From the NCBI RefSeq assembly GCF_009827655.1, contig NZ_WTYV01000008.1, positions 62,001 through 126,000 on the forward strand: 64,000 bases of DNA, given 5' to 3'. Numbering within the stretch: the stretch's first letter is position 1; the number at the start of each line of letters is the position of its first letter. The position numbers and the translations under genes were made by a program. Source of the stretch: Alteraurantiacibacter buctensis (lineage in GTDB: Bacteria > Pseudomonadota > Alphaproteobacteria > Sphingomonadales > Sphingomonadaceae). Positions 26,306 to 33,469 of the stretch are shown here, one piece after another. The notes under the pieces were generated by a model that ran no database searches, had not been told where the DNA came from, and worked only from the letters and a program-made list of their open reading frames with translations.

Positions 26306-26851
26306 ATGAACTTCGCCACCGCAGTCACCGCAGAACGGGTCCAGCCCGTCGCCATCACCGCGCGCGAGAGGGATGACCTGATCCGCAGCCTGCGCCGTTT
26401 TACCCGCGATGCCGACGTGGCCGAGGACTGTTTCCAGTCGGCCTTTGTCCGGCTGGAGGAATATCGCCGCACGCAGGAGGTACAGTCCGATGTCCGCTTC
26501 CTGGCCCGGGCCGCGCGCAACATCGCCATCGACGAGGCCCGCAAGCGCCGCGTGCGGTCCGACATGGCCCCCGACGTGCGCAGCATGATCGAGGACACAC
26601 ATGGCACGCAACTGCCGGCGGATGAGGTTTTGGTGGTGCGTGAACGTCTCAACCGGGCGCGCGAAGTGCTGGATGCTCTGCCCGAGCGCACGCGGACGAT
26701 CTTCCTGATGCACCGGTTCACCCGGACCAAGTATCGCGAGATCGCCGAGCAATTTGGTGTGAGCGTAAGCGCGGTCGAAAAGCACATTGCAAAGGCCGCG
26801 CAAGCCCTGGCGAGAAGTGTTGAACACGAGAACGAAGGAACCGGGCGATGA
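26306..26851 (+). CDS. ECF RNA polymerase sigma factor (FecI-like)
   Basis: A 181-residue extracytoplasmic-function sigma factor. Region 2 spans about residues 25-90 with FTRDADVAEDCFQSAFVRL and the -10 recognition helix around FLARAARNIAIDEARKR. Region 4 spans about 120-175 with LPERTRTIFLMHRF and the helix-turn-helix YREIAEQFGVSVSAVEKHI. The RFxRxKYREIAE and AVEKHI pattern is that of FecI-type sigma factors, which are normally paired with a FecR anti-sigma factor and a TonB-dependent receptor. Here the gene is followed by only a FecR N-terminal fragment, and there is no TonB receptor in the window. It probably drives the following plus-strand run to 32750. Confidence 0.88.
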   Translation: MNFATAVTAERVQPVAITARERDDLIRSLRRFTRDADVAEDCFQSAFVRLEEYRRTQEVQSDVRFLARAARNIAIDEARKRRVRSDMAPDVRSMIEDTHGTQLPADEVLVVRERLNRAREVLDALPERTRTIFLMHRFTRTKYREIAEQFGVSVSAVEKHIAKAAQALARSVEHENEGTGR

Positions 26852-27101
26852 CCGCGACGCACCCTCACGCGAGGCGGCGGTCTGGTTCGCGCGCCTGCGT
26901 TCCGGACAAGGCGACAGCCCGGCCTTTGGTGCCTGGCTGGACCGGGACTGCGCCAACGCACGCGCCTTTGCCCGCGTGCTCGACGGATGGGACATCGTCG
27001 GCGGGCTGGCACCGCTCTACCCGCAGTTTGCGCCGGCTGATCCTGCTGCTGTGTCTTCCCCTGGCAGGCCTCGGCGCGAACCCGGCCTGGGCGCAGAGTG
27101 A
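26817..27101 (+). pseudogene. FecR-like anti-sigma N-terminal fragment
   Basis: A 94-codon frame (possible GTG at 26817 or TTG at 26820) overlapping the end of the sigma factor gene, exactly where fecR normally starts. Residues 19-64 read like the N-terminal DUF4880 domain of FecR: REAAVWFARLRSG, FGAWLDRDCANARAFARV and DGWDIVGGLA. The frame then loses all FecR character and stops at 27101; the transmembrane and periplasmic parts are missing. In the next frame, right after the homology ends, a hydrophobic run begins (27028 onward) that could have been its membrane segment. It is either a decayed FecR or the front half of a frame-shifted chimera with the exported protein that follows. Confidence 0.55.
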
Positions 27102-27882
27102 CATCGTCGGCGAATGGGAGCACCGCCAGCACGAGGACCGCAACGAGCGCGGGGCGGGCCCCGACATCGGCGAATACGAAGGGCTGCCGATCAACGGGGC
27201 CGCCCGCTACCATGCCGAGCGGTGGAGCCCGTCGTTGTGGACCGTGCCCGAGCACCAGTGCATCCCGCATCCGGCCGATTACGGCCCCAACTTTTCCAGC
27301 GTGCGCATCTGGAAGGACGTGAACCCGCTGACGCAAGAAGTGGTGGCCTATCACACCAACATTGCCTGGAATAACCCGGTCCGCACGATCTGGATGGACG
27401 GCCGTCCGCATCCGCCGGCCAATGCCCTGCACACCTGGGAAGGATTCTCGACCGGCCGCTGGGACGGCGACCGGCTGGTGGTGACCACCACCCATATGAA
27501 GCCTGCCTACCTGCGGCGTAACGGCTTGCCCCGCAGCGAAACGGCGGTCTTGACCGAATACTTCATCCGTACCGGCGATTTCCTTACGTGGGTCAGCGTG
27601 ATCGTGGATCCGGTCTACCTGACCGAGCCGATCATCCGCAGTCGCGATTTCCATCTCAACCCCGGCTACCAGGTGGAGCTCTACCCCTGCTCGATCGATG
27701 TCGAGGTGCCACGCCCGGCTGGCGAGGTGCCGAGCTATGTCGATGGCAACCCCGACATCAGGCAATATGCCGAGGAATACGCGCTGCCGTGGGAAGCAGT
27801 GCAGGGCGGGGCGGCCACCATGTACCCCGAATTTATCGCCACAATGGGCCAGGTGGCCCCGGCGCAGGAGGGCGGCGAATGA
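26848..27882 (+). CDS. Exported protein of unknown function
   Basis: The frame opens at ATG 26848, overlapping the sigma stop as ATGA and preceded by AAGGA, and runs 344 residues. The first 60 residues are arginine- and proline-rich and antagonistic to the FecR-like frame, so they may not be real protein. A TTG at 27028 would start directly at the signal peptide (RRLILLLCLPLAGL, cleavage near AWA-Q), giving 284 residues. The secreted domain contains WMDGRPHPP, GRWDGDRLVVTTTHM and SVIVDPVYLTEP. These are hallmarks of a broad family of unnamed exported proteins often found beside DUF6152 genes. It is related to the protein at 28916. It overlaps the next gene as ATGA. Confidence 0.65.
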   Translation: MTATHPHARRRSGSRACVPDKATARPLVPGWTGTAPTHAPLPACSTDGTSSAGWHRSTRSLRRLILLLCLPLAGLGANPAWAQSDIVGEWEHRQHEDRNERGAGPDIGEYEGLPINGAARYHAERWSPSLWTVPEHQCIPHPADYGPNFSSVRIWKDVNPLTQEVVAYHTNIAWNNPVRTIWMDGRPHPPANALHTWEGFSTGRWDGDRLVVTTTHMKPAYLRRNGLPRSETAVLTEYFIRTGDFLTWVSVIVDPVYLTEPIIRSRDFHLNPGYQVELYPCSIDVEVPRPAGEVPSYVDGNPDIRQYAEEYALPWEAVQGGAATMYPEFIATMGQVAPAQEGGE

Positions 27883-28919
27883 TCGGCTCGCGATGGTTCT
27901 TTGGCAGCGTCCTGGCCCTGGCCATGCCACTGGCTGCCCAGGCGCAGGTGATCGGGGTGCCGTACGACGACGGCCAGCGCCTGCCGCCGCAAGCGCCGGT
28001 ATTGCCGCCCCCGCCGCTGCCGGTTCTGGAGGGTTCGCCCTACGTCATCTATCCTGTCCGTGGCGGGACCTTCATGATTTCCGGCCCCTCGGCCAATGTG
28101 CTGGTTCAGGTGGGGCTGGACGGCGTGCTGGTGGTGGACACCGGCCCGGCCGGGGATGCCGCCGGCCTGCTGCGCGAAATCCGCCGCCTCAGCCCCCGGC
28201 CGATCCGCTATATTCTGAACACGAACGCCGATGCCGATCACGTGGGCGGCAATGTCGGCCTGTCGGGCATTGGCCAGGATATCGGCAGCGGTAACGAGCG
28301 GCCCGATGGAGTGCAGGGCTATGGCGCCACCCCTACGCTGGCGCACGAGCAGGTGATGTTCCGCCTGCTGGAGGAAGGGGCCAGCGAGGGGCTGCCCACG
28401 CTGACCTATTTCGTGGCCCAGAAGGACATCTTCTTCAATGGCGAGCCGGTCTCGCTGATTTATGCACCCGGCCATACCGGTGGGGATTCGCTGGTGATGC
28501 TGCGGCGGAGCGACGTGATCGCTGCGGGCGACATCTACACGCCCGATCGCTACCCCGAGCTGGCGCTGGACAAGGGCGGCTCGATCGCTGCCTATCTGGC
28601 ATCGCTCAACCACCTGATTGCGCTGACAATTCCGGAATTCAACCAGCAGGGTGGCACCTTCGTGGTGCCCGGCCACGGCCGCCTGAGCGACGAGGGCGAC
28701 ATCCAGGACTATCGTGACATGGTGACCTTCATCCATGACCGGGTGAAGGCGATGGTGGACCGCGGGATGAGTCTGGAGCAGGTGCAGGCGGCACGCCCCT
28801 CGCAGGACTATGACGTGCGCTACAGCCGTGAGGCGGGGGACCGGTTCGTGGCCCAGATCTACACCAGCCTGACCCAGCCGCCACTGGCCGATGAAGCCAC
28901 GCTGGAGGTGCCCGAATGA
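27879..28919 (+). CDS. Exported MBL-fold protein with altered metal motif
   Basis: A 346-residue metallo-beta-lactamase-fold protein with a signal peptide (cleavage near AQAQ, residue 22). Start chosen at the ATG overlapping the previous stop. The family scaffold is complete: NVLVQVGLDGVLVVDTGPAG near residue 70, PGHTGGDS with His199, GDIYTPDRYP with Asp218 and VPGHGRLSD with His266. The usual HxHxDH metal motif reads N116-A-D118-A-D120-H121, so the two histidines of the Zn1 site are replaced by Asn and Asp. Such SADxDH or NADADH variants occur in a known sub-branch of exported MBL proteins, so this may be a different metal arrangement and not inactivation. It overlaps both neighbours by 4 bp. 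Confidence 0.78.
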   Translation: MIGSRWFFGSVLALAMPLAAQAQVIGVPYDDGQRLPPQAPVLPPPPLPVLEGSPYVIYPVRGGTFMISGPSANVLVQVGLDGVLVVDTGPAGDAAGLLREIRRLSPRPIRYILNTNADADHVGGNVGLSGIGQDIGSGNERPDGVQGYGATPTLAHEQVMFRLLEEGASEGLPTLTYFVAQKDIFFNGEPVSLIYAPGHTGGDSLVMLRRSDVIAAGDIYTPDRYPELALDKGGSIAAYLASLNHLIALTIPEFNQQGGTFVVPGHGRLSDEGDIQDYRDMVTFIHDRVKAMVDRGMSLEQVQAARPSQDYDVRYSREAGDRFVAQIYTSLTQPPLADEATLEVPE

Positions 28920-29752
28920 GCCGCAAGGGTCTTTTCGCCACCACGCTGGCCCTTCTGGCGCTGGCAGCGGCCAGCCCTGCTGCCGCGCAGCGCGGGGCAC
29001 CACCGCCGCCGGCTTCGGCCCGCGAAGGCGCGCCGGTCGACCTGACCGGGCAGTGGGTTGCTGTGGTCACCGAGGACTGGCGCTGGCGCATGGTCACCCC
29101 GCCGGTGGGCGATACCGCCAGCGTGCCGCTGACTGCCGCCGGCCTCGCTGCGGCGCAGGCGTGGGACCTGGCAGCGGACAATGCGGCGGGCGAACAGTGC
29201 CGTGCATTCGGCGCGGGCGGCATCATGCGCATGCCGGGCCGCCTGCGGATCGGCTGGCAGGACGACAACACGCTGAAGGTGGAGACCGACCGGGGCCAGC
29301 AGACGCGCCTGCTCCGCTTCATTGCCACCGGCCGGCAGAACCTGCTGCCGCAACTGGATGACCCGCTGGACGCCCCTGAAGCGCCGAGCTGGCAAGGGCA
29401 TACCAGGGCCCAGTGGTTCCACCAGGCGCAGTCGCGCGGGCTGGGCTTTGGCGGCCCGCCGCCCTCGCCGGGGGGATCGCTGCGCGCCTTCACGCAGAAC
29501 CTGCGGCCCGGATACCTGCGGCTGAACGGTGTGCCCTACAGCGGTAACGCCACGGTGACCGAACACTTCAACCTGTTCGAGGCCGGCGGCACGACGTGGC
29601 TGGTGGTGACCACGATCGTCGAGGACCCGGAAAACCTGATGCAGCCCTTCGTGACCAGCAGCAACTTCCGCAAGGAGGCCGATGCCAGCCGTTGGGCGCC
29701 AACGCCCTGCTACACGGCGCCTCCCGCCGCAATTCATCGCGAAGGGGAATGA
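28916..29752 (+). CDS. Exported protein, paralogue of 26848 product
   Basis: A 278-residue exported protein with a signal peptide (MSRKGLFATTLALLALAAA, cleavage near AAAQ at residue 25). It opens with DLTGQWVAVVTEDWRWRM. The C-terminal half shares a pattern with the product at 26848: GVPYSGNATVTEHFN, then VVTTIVEDPENLMQPFVTSS. This is the form TE-x-F followed by DP-x-x-L-x-x-PF or P-I. I recognise the family only as unnamed periplasmic proteins that occur with DUF6152 and MBL genes. No catalytic residues can be named. It is translationally coupled to the MBL gene through ATGA and followed by a 69-bp AT-rich gap. Confidence 0.65.
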   Translation: MSRKGLFATTLALLALAAASPAAAQRGAPPPPASAREGAPVDLTGQWVAVVTEDWRWRMVTPPVGDTASVPLTAAGLAAAQAWDLAADNAAGEQCRAFGAGGIMRMPGRLRIGWQDDNTLKVETDRGQQTRLLRFIATGRQNLLPQLDDPLDAPEAPSWQGHTRAQWFHQAQSRGLGFGGPPPSPGGSLRAFTQNLRPGYLRLNGVPYSGNATVTEHFNLFEAGGTTWLVVTTIVEDPENLMQPFVTSSNFRKEADASRWAPTPCYTAPPAAIHREGE

Positions 29753-29821
29753 CGTTCAGGGCGAATTCATTCGCATAGCGACAAAATAGTATGCATATTC
29801 TAGTTTTGGTGAGAGGCTGAG

Positions 29822-30226
29822 ATGAAACCGATTCTTAAAACGGCACTGGCCGTTGCCGCGGCTGGCAGCGTGGTGGCAGGCGGGGCGCTGACCAGCGTCA
29901 CCGCGCATCACTCGTTCCCGGCGACCTATCACGTCGATCGCACGCAGACGATCCGCGGGCGCGTGGTCGCCTTCCTGTTCCGCAATCCGCACTCGTTCGT
30001 GCAGGTTATGGCGCCCGATGCCGATGGCACCATGCAGCGCTGGGCCGTGGAGTGGAGCGCGGGAGCGGCGCTTGCCTCGCAGAACGTCAATGCCCGCACG
30101 CTCAGCGTGGGCGACGTGGTGACCATCGTGGGCAATCCGGGCCGCAACGTGGCCGATCACCGCCTGCGGATGAACTCGATTCGCCGTCCGGCCGATGGGT
30201 GGAACTGGTCGGGCGCCGTCGAATAG
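29822..30226 (+). CDS. DUF6152 family exported protein
   Basis: A 134-residue secreted protein. A signal peptide (residues 1-27) is followed at once by the family hallmark AHHSFPATYHVD, then IRGRVVAFLFRNPHSFVQVMAPD and a WAVEW strand. It matches DUF6152, small beta-barrel-like periplasmic proteins of unknown function. The His pair at the mature N-terminus and the later NPHSF could bind a metal, but that is inference. The 69 bp before it hold an AT-rich stretch with TATGCATA at 29790-29797, possibly an internal promoter. It is followed after 34 bp by the first of two membrane protein genes. Confidence 0.75.
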   Translation: MKPILKTALAVAAAGSVVAGGALTSVTAHHSFPATYHVDRTQTIRGRVVAFLFRNPHSFVQVMAPDADGTMQRWAVEWSAGAALASQNVNARTLSVGDVVTIVGNPGRNVADHRLRMNSIRRPADGWNWSGAVE

Positions 30227-30260
30227 CGCCTGCGCGCGGGGGAACAGGGGGTAGGCTGCC

Positions 30261-30755
30261 ATGCTGGAAGCGCTCGCCAACAGCGATTACGCGATGTGGA
30301 TGGTGGTCTCCCCATGGGCCTACCCCGCCTTGCTGACCACGCACGGCCTGGGCATGGCCTTCGTGGTCGGCCTGACGCTGATGATCGCCCTGCGCGTGCT
30401 GGGCTTTCCGGGCAACGTGCCGGTAACCCCCTACCGCAGCACGATCCCGCTGGGCATCGCTGCATTCGCGATCAACGCGCTTTCGGGCGTGCTGCTGTTT
30501 GCCGCCGACGCGGTGACGCTGTGGCCCAACCCCAGTTTCCAGATCAAGCTCGTGTCGATTGCCATCGGCCTTGTGGTCCTGTGGCTGCTGGGCCGGGGTC
30601 CGCTGCGTAGGGCCGTGGCGGCAGAGGCCGAAGGACGCGCGTTTGTCGCTACTGGTGGCGAAAAACTGCTGGCCGTGCTGGCGATCCTGTTCTGGTGCGG
30701 GGCGGTGATCGTTTCGGGCCGGCTGATCGCCTACCTTGCGCCCGCGTTGTTCTGA
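30261..30755 (+). CDS. DUF6644-like membrane protein, copy 1
   Basis: A 164-residue integral membrane protein with four predicted helices (roughly residues 20-45, 63-83, 93-112 and 133-158). The first helix carries a His in LLTTHGLGMAFVVGL and a later loop reads NPSFQIKLVSI. Its neighbour at 30769 has the same plan: H in the first helix, then N-x-F-x-x-K. I assign it to the DUF6644 group of small membrane proteins, function unknown. The two tandem copies probably pair in the membrane. The conserved intramembrane His could be a ligand for heme or a metal, which is speculation. Confidence 0.62.
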   Translation: MLEALANSDYAMWMVVSPWAYPALLTTHGLGMAFVVGLTLMIALRVLGFPGNVPVTPYRSTIPLGIAAFAINALSGVLLFAADAVTLWPNPSFQIKLVSIAIGLVVLWLLGRGPLRRAVAAEAEGRAFVATGGEKLLAVLAILFWCGAVIVSGRLIAYLAPALF

Positions 30756-30768
30756 AAGGGGAACTGGC

Positions 30769-31248
30769 ATGCTTGACGCACTCGGCAATGTCCTCGGCAG
30801 TTCCCCGCTCAACACCTTCATGGTTTCGGTTGGTCCGGCTTTCCCCGCCTGCGAGACGCTGCACTTCATCGGCCTGTCGCTGCTGTTCGGCTCGCTCCTG
30901 CTGGTGGACCTGCGCGCGATGGGCTTCTTCCGCGCCCTGCCGCTGATCGCCCTGCACCGGTTGGTGCCGCTGGCCATTGCGGGCTTTGCCATCAATCTCG
31001 TCACCGGCGTACTGTTCGTCGCCTATGACCCGCCGACCTACTTCGAGAACAACGCCTTCTTGTGGAAGATGGTGCTGGTGGGCCTGGCGGGTGTCAACGC
31101 GCTGGCCTTCGAGTTTGCGGTGTTCCGCCCGTTGGTGGCAGGCGACGCGGCAATCGAGCGCGGCATGCTGATCAAGGTGCTGGCGGCGCTGTCCCTGCTG
31201 CTGTGGAGCGGGGTGCTGATCGCCGGCCGGCTGATCCCCTTCGTATGA
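30769..31248 (+). CDS. DUF6644-like membrane protein, copy 2
   Basis: A 159-residue four-helix membrane protein. The ATG at 30769 follows an AAAGGGGA ribosome-binding site. The first helix region reads ACETLHFIGLSLLFGSLLLVD, ending in DLRAMG, which is the DUF6644 signature. The second conserved region is YFENNAFLWKMVLVG. It is 13 bp downstream of copy 1 and overlaps the LVIVD gene as ATGA. The close spacing and paralogy suggest a heterodimeric membrane component for the exported proteins of this cluster. Function unknown. Confidence 0.65.
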   Translation: MLDALGNVLGSSPLNTFMVSVGPAFPACETLHFIGLSLLFGSLLLVDLRAMGFFRALPLIALHRLVPLAIAGFAINLVTGVLFVAYDPPTYFENNAFLWKMVLVGLAGVNALAFEFAVFRPLVAGDAAIERGMLIKVLAALSLLLWSGVLIAGRLIPFV

Positions 31249-32750
31249 TCCGCGCGGCACTTCCGCTGGCCCTTGCGGCCGTTCTCGCCGGTCCGGCTAT
31301 GGCCGAGGCGGACCCCGCGTTGACCGAAAGTGCCGAGAACTTCGAACTGGCCGCGCACGATCCGCTACAGGCGCGGCAGACCTACCAGATCGAACCACAC
31401 CGGCAGGGGGATCGCTGGTATCTCTACCTTGGTCACCTGCGCGGATCCGAGTTGAACCCGCAGACCGGGGAGATTGAGGAAAACGGCGTGTCGGTGGTGG
31501 ACGTGACCGATCCGAAAAACCCGGTTTACCTGCGCCACATTCCGCCCACGCCCGCGCCGTGGAGCAACGCGTCGGCCGAGGCGCGGTCGGGTGGGCAGCA
31601 TGTCCAGGCCTGCGCGGGTGATGACCTTCCGCATGGCGTGCCGGGGCGCCACTACCTGCTGCGCAACCAGGGCTGGGTGGGGCACGAGGTGCTCGACGTG
31701 ACCGATCCGCTTAACCCCGCCCTGGTGGGCCCGGTCAGCCGCACGGGCGTGAGCCGCCATGGGGGACAAAGCACGCACAAGAACTTCTGGGATTGCGAAA
31801 CCGGCGAGGCCTACCTCGTCTCCACGCTGGACGGCTGGAGCGGGCAGGTGCTGCAGGTGGTTGACCTGGCGGACCCGGCGCACCCGCGACACATCCGCGA
31901 CTTTGCGCTGGACGGGATGCAGCCCGGCAGCGCTTTCGCGCGCGAGGTCGAGGAGGGCTATTCGCTGCACGAGGCGACCGTCTATCGGGACAGGGTGTAC
32001 CTTGCCTATGGCACCGACCGTACGGGGACCGTGCAGATCCTTGACCGGCAGCGGCTGCTGCACGGCGATCCGGCCAGCGCCGATCCGCTGGGAACGGACA
32101 GCGCGGCCCTGGCATATCCGCAGCTCTCGCGTCTCGACATGCCCGATTTCTGGGGGGCCCATTCCGCCAAGCCGATCCTTGGCGTGCCCATCGCGGATTA
32201 TGCCCGCAACGCCGTGGGCTCCACCCGCGACTTCCTGTTCGTGACCAGCGAGGGGATCGACTTCCTGTGCCGCACGCCGCGCCACCTGTCATTCTTCCTC
32301 GACATCACCGACGTGGCCCATCCCTGGCCGGTGTCGAACTACCAGGTGCCTGCCTTGCCCCAGGAGGAGGGTGACCCGAACTTCTGCGAGCGCGGTGTGT
32401 TCGGCCCGCATGGTCCGCATGCCTCGCACAGTCCGCTGTATGAAGGGCGCATCCTGTTCCTCGCCTATTTCACCGGCGGAGTGCGGGCGATCGACATGCG
32501 CGATCCGTTCCAGCCGGTGGAGGCGGGGCACTTCCTGCATGCGATCACGCCCAACAGCCGGGTGATCTATCCGCCTAACCCGCCGGCCGACGCCGTGGCC
32601 TGGCCTGTAGCCAACACGGTGGAGGTGGACGAGCGGGGTGGCTACCTGTTCATGGCGGACCGGCCGCACAACGGGCTGTATATCCTGCGCATCACCGGCG
32701 ACCTGGCAGCCATCGTGAACGAAGGTCAGGCCGCGGCTTGGGTGCCGTAG
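31245..32750 (+). CDS. Exported LVIVD-repeat protein
   Basis: A 501-residue secreted protein with a signal peptide (cleavage near AMAE, residue 20). Start chosen at the ATG overlapping the previous stop. At least four LVIVD-type repeats are visible: VSVVDVTDPKNPVYLRHI, HEVLDVTDPLNPALVG, LQVVDLADPAHPRHIRDF and FFLDITDVAHPWPVSNY. Each ends a beta-propeller-like blade, so the fold is probably a beta-propeller. Several His-rich loops (GPHGPHASHSP) may bind metal. It ends the plus-strand run that starts with the sigma factor. Its last 25 bp overlap the end of the convergent tetR gene. Function unknown; it may bind ligands at the cell surface or in the periplasm. Confidence 0.78.
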   Translation: MIRAALPLALAAVLAGPAMAEADPALTESAENFELAAHDPLQARQTYQIEPHRQGDRWYLYLGHLRGSELNPQTGEIEENGVSVVDVTDPKNPVYLRHIPPTPAPWSNASAEARSGGQHVQACAGDDLPHGVPGRHYLLRNQGWVGHEVLDVTDPLNPALVGPVSRTGVSRHGGQSTHKNFWDCETGEAYLVSTLDGWSGQVLQVVDLADPAHPRHIRDFALDGMQPGSAFAREVEEGYSLHEATVYRDRVYLAYGTDRTGTVQILDRQRLLHGDPASADPLGTDSAALAYPQLSRLDMPDFWGAHSAKPILGVPIADYARNAVGSTRDFLFVTSEGIDFLCRTPRHLSFFLDITDVAHPWPVSNYQVPALPQEEGDPNFCERGVFGPHGPHASHSPLYEGRILFLAYFTGGVRAIDMRDPFQPVEAGHFLHAITPNSRVIYPPNPPADAVAWPVANTVEVDERGGYLFMADRPHNGLYILRITGDLAAIVNEGQAAAWVP

Positions 32751-33373
32751 GCGCGGCAGAAGGCATCCACAGCGGCATCCACGTCAGCCTCAATGGTCTG
32801 TGCGCCGGGCGAACCCGAATCGCTCATCAGGTGGCGCTGGTAGCTGCCGGACTGGAACATGCCGATCAGGTGCTGCGCGGCGCGGAAGCAATCGGCATCG
32901 GCCCGCACCAGACCGCGCGCCTGGGCTTCGGTCAGGAAACTGGCCATCCGCTGCCAGCCGTGGGCCAGCCCCTGTTCGTGAAACCGGATCCCCAGCCCCG
33001 GTATGGCTTTCGCTTCGGCCGTGACCACCCGCATCAGGGCGGTAATAGGCGGCGAGGTGAGGGCAGTCAGCAGGTTGCGGCCAAAGCGCTGCAGGCATTT
33101 GTCGAGAGGTCCGTCGAACACCAGTTGGGCAGCGATGTGGCCGGCATATTCCTCGATCAGGTCGCTCGCCACGGCCAGGAACAGCGCTTCCTTGCTGGGG
33201 AAATAGGTCCACAGCGTGGTCTTGGAGCCGCCGATCCGCGCCGCCACAGCCGACATCGAGGTACGGGCATAGCCCTGCTCAAGGAAGAGTGCGCGGGCCA
33301 CCGCCAGCATCGCGCGGCGGCGTTCCTCGCTGACTCCCGGCAGCACGGCGGCATCGGTGGAACACTCTCCCAT
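32726..33373 (-). CDS. TetR/AcrR-family repressor
   Basis: A TetR-family regulator of about 215 residues. The N-terminal helix-turn-helix spans ARALFLEQGYARTSMSAVAA and RIGGSKTTLWTYFPSKEALF, the standard TetR DNA-binding unit. The rest is the ligand-binding and dimerisation domain. I chose the ATG at 33373. The frame is open to 33463, but ATGs further upstream fall inside the palindromic operator, and a start at 33379 or 33397 cannot be excluded. It diverges from the efflux operon, with two operator-like sites in the gap, so it most likely represses the pump and itself until an effector binds. Confidence 0.85.
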   Translation of the reverse strand: MGECSTDAAVLPGVSEERRRAMLAVARALFLEQGYARTSMSAVAARIGGSKTTLWTYFPSKEALFLAVASDLIEEYAGHIAAQLVFDGPLDKCLQRFGRNLLTALTSPPITALMRVVTAEAKAIPGLGIRFHEQGLAHGWQRMASFLTEAQARGLVRADADCFRAAQHLIGMFQSGSYQRHLMSDSGSPGAQTIEADVDAAVDAFCRAYGTQAAA

Positions 33374-33377
33374 GAGC

Positions 33378-33397
33378 ATGATACTAGGCAGTATCAT
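33378..33397. promoter_or_regulatory. Perfect palindromic operator for the TetR gene
   Basis: ATGATACT-AGGC-AGTATCAT is a perfect inverted repeat with 8-bp arms and a 4-bp spacer. It lies at the start of the tetR gene and just upstream of a TTGACA hexamer (33403-33408) pointing toward the efflux operon. This is the expected size and symmetry of a TetR-family operator. Confidence 0.7.
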
Positions 33398-33440
33398 TTC
33401 TGTTGACAAGCCGCTTGGCCGGGAGCATCTGGCCTGCCGT

Positions 33441-33460
33441 ATGATACTGCACGGTACGGT
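33441..33460. promoter_or_regulatory. Second, imperfect operator half near efflux start
   Basis: The half-site ATGATACT recurs at 33441-33448, followed by GCAC and a degenerate second arm GGTACGGT. It sits 10-29 bp before the ATG of the outer-membrane factor gene. The TATGAT at 33440-33445 could serve as a -10 element, so binding here could block transcription directly. Confidence 0.5.
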
Positions 33461-33469
33461 CACCCCGGC

